Origin: an uncultured Bacteroidia bacterium
GTDB taxonomy: Bacteria; Bacteroidota; Bacteroidia; NS11-12g; UBA955
Length of the DNA: 64,000 nucleotides
NCBI GenBank assembly: GCA_943788195.1
Contig: CALSPH010000001.1
Span: 557,673 to 621,672, forward strand
Direction of reading: 5' to 3'
A program made the translations under genes and the position numbers. The notes under the pieces were generated by a model, which ran no database searches, had not been told where the DNA came from, and saw only the letters and a list, made by a program, of their open reading frames with translations. Below are positions 59,090-64,000 of this stretch, piece after piece. Position 1 is the stretch's first letter, and each line of letters begins with the position of its first letter.

Positions 59090-59704
59090 TTATTCTTTTT
59101 TTACTGGGGGGTCTTTAAAGATCCATCGACCGGTATAGTTAACCGGTTTTTGTGCTTTTACGGCCGCAATAAAACCTTTTACCCGTGCAGCTGCAGGATG
59201 ACCTTCGCCAAGTGTTGAAAATTTATCATAGTAAGCAATCATTTCACTTAATTCCAGTTTTGTAAGACCTTTGGTACGCAAGATTTTTTCATATGCCCTA
59301 CCCACATAATAGTATCCTTTAATGACTTGATTATTGGGCATTTTAGTGCGCTTCAGATACTTTTTCATGTAAATAATAGACATGCTATCGCGGTCCCAAT
59401 AGAAATAATTGAGTCCTTTAAACCAAAGCGCTCCTAAATAATTGGGGTGTTTTTTGAGAATCACATCCAACACACTATCCGCTGGATTATGCTTTTGTTG
59501 CATCATCATCGCATTGGCAAGACTTGGGTATAAAATATGCAGGCTGCTGTCAATTAATATACCTTCTGCAAATATCGCTTCCGCCAAGGCAAATTGCTTT
59601 TGATTCATGTAAGCATTCCCTTCTTGATAATAATCTTTGTGCTGTGCAGCAATTGAACTGCTTAAAAAAAGCAGTGCACTAAGAATAAATAACTTTCTTG
59701 CCAT
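59090..59704 (-). CDS. Exported TPR-type protein
   Basis: Signal peptide KLFILSALLFLSSSIAAQ (ATG 59704; the track's 59752 start adds a leader), followed by tetratricopeptide-like helices: YYQEGNAYMNQKQFALAEAIFAEG (residues 22-45), ILYPSLANAMMMQQKHNPADSVLDVIL and NYLGALWFKGLNYFYWDRDSMSI. The C-terminal part (YYYVGRAYEKILRTKGL ... KVKAQKPVNYTGRW) is less regular. Periplasmic scaffold or protein-interaction protein of unknown partner. It converges with the TPK gene. Confidence 0.7.
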   Translation of the reverse strand: MARKLFILSALLFLSSSIAAQHKDYYQEGNAYMNQKQFALAEAIFAEGILIDSSLHILYPSLANAMMMQQKHNPADSVLDVILKKHPNYLGALWFKGLNYFYWDRDSMSIIYMKKYLKRTKMPNNQVIKGYYYVGRAYEKILRTKGLTKLELSEMIAYYDKFSTLGEGHPAAARVKGFIAAVKAQKPVNYTGRWIFKDPPVKKE

Positions 59705-59789
59705 GGCTATGGCAAATAACGGAAAGCTTTTGATATTATTGTAAACAGGCATTCACAGATATGTATACATAAATGGTGCCGAATAGAAT

Positions 59790-60248
59790 ATGAAAGTAAA
59801 AATATTATTTGTGTGCCTGGGTAATATTTGTCGATCTACCATGGCTGAGGCTATACTTCGGCATAAGGCGAAACAATCGGGTTTAGAGATTGAAACTGAT
59901 TCGGCAGGTACTGCTGGATACCACATCGGTTCGTCACCAGACTACAGAACAATGGACGTGCTTGCAGAACATGGGATTGATTATACCCACAAGGGAAGGC
60001 AAATTTCAGATCGTGATTATTACTATTACGACTATATCTTGGTAATGGATGAGTCTAATTTCGCCAATGTTAAGCAGGAAGAACCCATCGATGGGATTGC
60101 ACATATCGCTTTAGTACGAAAATATGATGCAGACCAAACCAGTTTACCTGTGCCTGATCCATATTATGGCGGTGCACAAGGGTTCAATGAAGTTTATCAG
60201 TTACTGGATGAAAGTATCGAAGGCTTTCTGGGAAGCATCAATTACTAA
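59790..60248 (+). CDS. Low-molecular-weight protein-tyrosine-phosphatase
   Basis: Small cysteine phosphatase. The P-loop VCLGNICRSTMAEA has the catalytic Cys9 and Arg15 (C-x5-R), and the general acid is in VPDPYYGG near residue 124. DSAGTAGYHIGSSPDYRTM and GRQISDRDYYYYDYILVMDESN match the family. 152 aa, normal. In many bacteria such enzymes dephosphorylate BY-kinases of polysaccharide export; no partner kinase is in this window. Confidence 0.93.
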   Translation: MKVKILFVCLGNICRSTMAEAILRHKAKQSGLEIETDSAGTAGYHIGSSPDYRTMDVLAEHGIDYTHKGRQISDRDYYYYDYILVMDESNFANVKQEEPIDGIAHIALVRKYDADQTSLPVPDPYYGGAQGFNEVYQLLDESIEGFLGSINY

Positions 60249-60285
60249 TCCAGTATACAATAGCGCACAGAAAATTGACAAAATG

Positions 60286-60582
60286 CTAAAGCGTTTTTAA
60301 GTATAACCGTTCTACTTTTTCCCTTGCCCAAGGCGTTTTGCGCAGGAATTTGAGACTTGATTTGATGGAAGGATTACTTATGAAACAGTTGATGTTTACG
60401 ATTGCGCCCAACTCTTCCCATCCGTAACGCTCAACTAAGGTTTCCAAAATGGTTGCCAACGTAATCCCATGTAGTAGATTATTTGCTTGCTCCTCGGGCA
60501 CTTTATTTTTTGGCTTTTTAGGCTTTGGCTCTGATTTCTGGGGTTGTGCCTTTTTAAATTTAAATTTAAATTTTCTTTCCAT
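60286..60582 (-). CDS. VF530 family DNA-binding protein
   Basis: 98-residue protein. A basic, lysine-rich N-terminal tail ([22 protein letters not shown]) is followed by the VF530/DUF2132 domain: [34 protein letters not shown], then [27 protein letters not shown]. This fold binds double-stranded DNA in the family prototype. The N-terminal tail is longer and more basic than the bare domain. It sits just downstream of the DUF5916 gene (five bases), perhaps co-transcribed. Confidence 0.85.
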   Translation of the reverse strand: MERKFKFKFKKAQPQKSEPKPKKPKNKVPEEQANNLLHGITLATILETLVERYGWEELGAIVNINCFISNPSIKSSLKFLRKTPWAREKVERLYLKTL

Positions 60583-60587
60583 ACCGC

Positions 60588-62831
60588 CTAACTATTAAAC
60601 CAATAACTTAACTTAATGGTGAGCGCTCTGTTTTTAACACTCAAGAATGGGAAATTGGGGTTTCCAAAAACCATGGCTTGATTGGGTAAGTAATTCTCGC
60701 TGAATACAATAAACAAATCGCTCATGGGAGCAAAGCGATATTGTAAGCGTGCATTGATATTCATATTTTCAGCTTGGGTATTGTATTGCAGGAACAAAGT
60801 TGAGAATAATTTCCTGCTAAATGAGTACTCAATTTTTGGACCAATAAGCGTTAAGGCCGAGTTGGTGTTAGGCGAGGGTAAATTTACTTGGTCTCTTCTA
60901 AAATCCAACGAAACAACTGCCTTAGGTTGCATTCGAAGCACAAGTCCAGCTGAGGTGGAAATTTTTTCACCACTATAAAAGGACCCGTAACCTGCGCCAA
61001 CATAGTAACTGAGTCTCTTTCTTCCGTTGCTGGTGAACGAAGCACTTTGTTCTTGATAGAAATATCTACGCGCAGCCAAATTCCCGCTTTTCCCAGTAAC
61101 ATCCACAGGGTAATAAAGCAAGGTATTGTAGAAGCGATATGCCATATTCAGCTTAGCGGAATTTTGGAAATAGATATTACTGAAGATAGAATTCGTCATA
61201 TCATTAATTTGAAAAGAAGAATCGGTATAGGTGCTGTTGTACCAAGCTACATCAACTTGATTTATAAGCTTCGATTTTGGATAAAACCTTCTGCGTAATT
61301 CAGGTTCTAGGCGCCAATAACTCTGTCTATAGGTGATATTATTGGCCCCGTCACGTATAAATATGCGTGGGGTAAAACCAACCTCAGCATTGTAATTTTT
61401 TCCTACATATTCATGATTCCACATCACAAACCAATCGCGGGTTTGACGCATTAACCAAGATGCATGGGTTTGACTTTGTTCTTTAATATTACCATTTAGA
61501 AGTGATTGATGATAGAAAAGCTTACCCCGCCATTTATTGCTTTTTGATACCAGATTGTAGTCCAAGCCGAGTACCGTATTTGAATATCCCGAGGTAGAAT
61601 CCAGTTGTTTGACCCATTTGTTTACGGCTATACCTGCAATGTTGCTCGCTGCAAATACTTTGCGTTGAAATGCTAGCACACTATTATTTGTGCTGGCATT
61701 ACCCTCTGATTTTTGTTCTGTGGTTTGCATGTTCATCACACCGATGCGCCATTTGGTGCCAATTTTACCACTTAACCTTGCACCTGCAATGATGGGAATT
61801 TGTTTCCCTTGGTTTAATCCAATTCTCCTGGAAAAGAATGGGCGGATTTGCCGAAAGCCAAAACTGCCAAAAAGGTCACTATTTTCAATAAAAAACTGTC
61901 TGCGTTCAGGAAAGAATAAACTGAATCGCGTTAAATTAAGCTGTTGAACATCCACGTCCACTTGAGAAAAATCGGGGTTAACGGTTAAATCAAGATTTAA
62001 TGAAGAAGTAAGTACAATCTTAGCATCAAAACCTGCATTCAACTTATTGACAGCTGGCGTATTTGCACCATAATCTTTGGAGGTTGAGGTATTGAGGTAT
62101 GGTATAACGGCAGCATTTATACCTGATTTTTTCGGATTACTTTGCCAGTCTAATTTACCCATATGACTTAGCACAGCGATGTTTAAGATACGAGGAACCG
62201 GAAACCAGGTGCTGTTCTCATTGGTTTTTAAATTGTTTCGTGCAAAGTTGATACGCCAATGCATAAGGTGCTCATTGTATCGGATACTTTTAAATGGAAT
62301 TTGAAATTCTGCAGTCCAATATCCATTCTCTCTGCGTGTTTCGGCATACCATTTATTATCCCAAGCGGTAGTAACTCCAAAAGATCCGCCATTTTCTATA
62401 AGGCCCTCACGTTGGGCACCAAAGGGATTAACGCCAAATGAAAATCCATTGCTATAATCTAAAAAAGGTTCAATGCTCACCACAAATGCATCACTCCTGG
62501 GGTAGCTCCAATCCCGTTTCAAGGATTGAACTACGTAGTCTTTCTGAATACTGGTGTCGTAACAAATGGCAAAAACATATAAGTTTTCATCATCATGCAA
62601 TAACCTAACTTGAGTTTTGGTTTCAGCAAATGCAGTATCATATGGGAAGTTTTGAAAAAAGCTGTCTGCTACCGATGCATTATCCGCCCAAGCTGCTTCA
62701 CGGTCTAAGCCATCTATGGTAATGACTTCTTGCGTAAAGGCTGATTTTATGTGATACCGACTGGTATCAATATCTATGGCATTCACTTTGCCAAATAAGG
62801 AAAGGAAACCTAAAAATAATCCAAAGCGCAT
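60588..62831 (-). CDS. DUF5916 protein with CBM9-like domain
   Basis: Exported protein: signal [17 protein letters not shown] (ATG 62831 chosen over TTG 62846). Residues about 20-220 form a carbohydrate-binding family-9-like sandwich ([60 protein letters not shown]). The rest is the DUF5916 region, a membrane-barrel-like run ([44 protein letters not shown]) ending [15 protein letters not shown] with an aromatic C-terminus. 748 aa. It probably lies in the outer membrane; substrate unknown. Confidence 0.8.
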   Translation of the reverse strand: MRFGLFLGFLSLFGKVNAIDIDTSRYHIKSAFTQEVITIDGLDREAAWADNASVADSFFQNFPYDTAFAETKTQVRLLHDDENLYVFAICYDTSIQKDYVVQSLKRDWSYPRSDAFVVSIEPFLDYSNGFSFGVNPFGAQREGLIENGGSFGVTTAWDNKWYAETRRENGYWTAEFQIPFKSIRYNEHLMHWRINFARNNLKTNENSTWFPVPRILNIAVLSHMGKLDWQSNPKKSGINAAVIPYLNTSTSKDYGANTPAVNKLNAGFDAKIVLTSSLNLDLTVNPDFSQVDVDVQQLNLTRFSLFFPERRQFFIENSDLFGSFGFRQIRPFFSRRIGLNQGKQIPIIAGARLSGKIGTKWRIGVMNMQTTEQKSEGNASTNNSVLAFQRKVFAASNIAGIAVNKWVKQLDSTSGYSNTVLGLDYNLVSKSNKWRGKLFYHQSLLNGNIKEQSQTHASWLMRQTRDWFVMWNHEYVGKNYNAEVGFTPRIFIRDGANNITYRQSYWRLEPELRRRFYPKSKLINQVDVAWYNSTYTDSSFQINDMTNSIFSNIYFQNSAKLNMAYRFYNTLLYYPVDVTGKSGNLAARRYFYQEQSASFTSNGRKRLSYYVGAGYGSFYSGEKISTSAGLVLRMQPKAVVSLDFRRDQVNLPSPNTNSALTLIGPKIEYSFSRKLFSTLFLQYNTQAENMNINARLQYRFAPMSDLFIVFSENYLPNQAMVFGNPNFPFLSVKNRALTIKLSYWFNS

Positions 62832-62846
62832 CAGATGTACCACCAA

Positions 62847-64000
62847 TTAATCTTTTCTACGTAATTTTTGCTTTTGGGTTGCACTCATTCGGTTGATTGA
62901 ACTATACAAACCGTATTTATTCGCTGGCACTAAGAACTTAAGCCGTTGGCCTCTAACAATGGTATTACTTCTTAGTTTATTCCAACGTTTGACATCGGCT
63001 AAATTAGCATCGAATAAATCGGAGAGTAAATAAAGCGCATCCCCTTTCTTGACGGTATAAAAAACCCATCGGTTGCCTGTGGCGTTCTGTCCATTTGCAT
63101 CAGTCTTAATTGGGGCATCGGGATCGATTTTCTTTCCAGCAGAATCCAAAACGGTGAGCACTCCGTCCATCACAAGAACTTGATATTTTGTTGAGTCAGG
63201 TCTAAATTTATCAATAAGTTTTTGTACTCGAACCATCGAGTCTTGGATCCGCTTTTGCTCTGCTTCTTCAGCTAGTTTTATTAAATAAGCATTAAAATTG
63301 GCCGTTTTTGATTTGGGTATTGTAAAGCAATGTGGATGTGGAAGGTGTGGAACAATTTGCTTTCTGTATTGTCTATTTAACTTAAGCATGAGCGACATTG
63401 GGGTTTGCGTTGCAGTTGCCAATTCCCGAAGTGAAAAAGTCTGTGGAGTGCATAAGGTGTCTAGCTCAGGAAGGATGAAATTGTCAGGGGCAATATGGTG
63501 TTTGTCAAAATAATTTGTGACATACAAGAATGCCATAAATCGGCTTAAATCTTTTCTGTGCGAAGACTCAATGAATGGTTCAACCGTAAAATAATCCATA
63601 GAATTACTGGCCATACGAATTGCTTTGTTCATTTCAACAGGTCCACAGCTGAATGCTGCTATGGTAAAATACCAATCGCGATAAATATGAAAAAGGTCTG
63701 CCAAGGCTTTGGCAGTCGCTCGAGTGGATGCTATAATGTGTTTACGTTCGTCCACATAAGAGTTGATCTTAAGGCCATATTTCACCCCAATATAAAAGGG
63801 CAATGGCCACATGCCTGTTTCACCGCTGCTTGCATTGAAATCATTCTCTAACCAAGTATTTGATAATGCGATTAGTTGAAGCTCTGAAGGCAACCCATAT
63901 TCGCCAAAAATTTTGGAAATAGTATCTTGGTAGAAGTTGTATTTACCAAGCGCCAATGGAGTTTTGCTGTTTCCTAAAACCTCTTTGATCTCAACTTGTA
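62847..64000 (-). CDS. Transglycosylase-like LysM protein, probably inactive (partial)
   Basis: The frame runs off the right edge: residues VEIKEVLGNSKTPLALGKYNF precede the track start, so the gene begins outside. The first ~140 visible residues match the lytic-transglycosylase (SLT/MltD-like) domain: YGLPSELQLIALSNTWLEND, GETGMW, YGLKINSYVDERK and DWYFTIAAFSCGPVEMNKAI. The position of the catalytic glutamate (usually A-V-I/V-E-S) reads A-L-S-N-T, so the enzyme is probably inactive. The C-terminal LysM domain is VFYTVKKGDALYLLSDLFDANLADVKRWNKLRSNTI, ending KQKLRRKD. It may bind peptidoglycan as a scaffold. The start lies beyond 64000. Confidence 0.75.
   Translation of the reverse strand, partial: QVEIKEVLGNSKTPLALGKYNFYQDTISKIFGEYGLPSELQLIALSNTWLENDFNASSGETGMWPLPFYIGVKYGLKINSYVDERKHIIASTRATAKALADLFHIYRDWYFTIAAFSCGPVEMNKAIRMASNSMDYFTVEPFIESSHRKDLSRFMAFLYVTNYFDKHHIAPDNFILPELDTLCTPQTFSLRELATATQTPMSLMLKLNRQYRKQIVPHLPHPHCFTIPKSKTANFNAYLIKLAEEAEQKRIQDSMVRVQKLIDKFRPDSTKYQVLVMDGVLTVLDSAGKKIDPDAPIKTDANGQNATGNRWVFYTVKKGDALYLLSDLFDANLADVKRWNKLRSNTIVRGQRLKFLVPANKYGLYSSINRMSATQKQKLRRKD

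Noticed and set aside
1-64000. CRISPR arrays, rRNA or tRNA genes
   Set aside because: I saw no regularly spaced direct repeats with unique spacers, no rRNA-like sequence and no tRNA cloverleaf (also none next to the integrase element).

Overview
The window looks like a chromosome segment from a free-living, AT-rich Bacteroidota (Flavobacteriia/Sphingobacteriia-like) bacterium. Evidence: several secreted proteins end in type IX secretion (T9SS) sorting domains of type A (13490, 21962, 30231, 42291) and type B (16974). There is a TonB receptor with an N-terminal carboxypeptidase-like domain, Bacteroidota-type small proteins (DUF4834, DUF5522) and a DUF5916 protein. Promoter elements of the form TAnnTTTG lie just before several start codons, with little Shine-Dalgarno signal. 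I see no rRNA, tRNA, CRISPR array or replication origin.

Layout. 1-5.2 kb: envelope and sugar genes (glycosyltransferases, Mpl peptidoglycan recycling ligase, YraN, SDR and NAD-epimerase pair, hexapeptide N-acetyltransferase). 5.2-10.3 kb: DNA alkylation repair protein, DUF1801, DEAD-box helicase, then an accessory patch with a cytochrome c whose start is out of frame, a broken DUF2200 gene and a methyltransferase. 10.3-16.9 kb: galE, a PIF1-like helicase, a T9SS protein, a cyclophilin lipoprotein and a Ppx/GppA phosphatase. 17-24 kb: a giant T9SS-B adhesin-like protein and several accessory genes, including a truncated T9SS gene colliding with a serine hydrolase and a gene split by an in-frame stop. 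24-39 kb: carB, a lipoprotein/TonB receptor pair, a CotH protein, YjdM, a symporter remnant, fhs, guaB and a large secreted protein of unknown role. 39-40.6 kb: a hydrolase and a GNAT enzyme. 40.8-44.2 kb: a small decayed integrative element bounded by 27-bp direct repeats. 44.2-48.5 kb: gcvT and three further genes that look like one operon. 49-52.5 kb: a BtuFCD/FecBCD-type ABC importer. 52.5-64 kb: M13 peptidase, a three-gene envelope operon of unknown function, thiamine pyrophosphokinase, TPR protein, tyrosine phosphatase, VF530, DUF5916 and a degenerate LysM/transglycosylase protein cut by the window edge.

Functional links. Fhs and GcvT both feed one-carbon tetrahydrofolate pools; CarB and GuaB serve nucleotide synthesis; Mpl, the glycosyltransferases and the LysM protein concern the envelope. 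The most distinctive pattern is decay: at least seven accessory genes are frameshifted, stopped or truncated, while the long housekeeping genes between them are intact. That argues for true pseudogenisation, although single-base assembly errors cannot be excluded. The best candidates for new biology are the small repeat-bounded integrase element with a second integrase relic, the unknown three-gene envelope operon (54.6-58.3 kb), the 815-residue secreted protein (36.8-39.2 kb) and the transglycosylase-like protein that appears to lack its catalytic glutamate.
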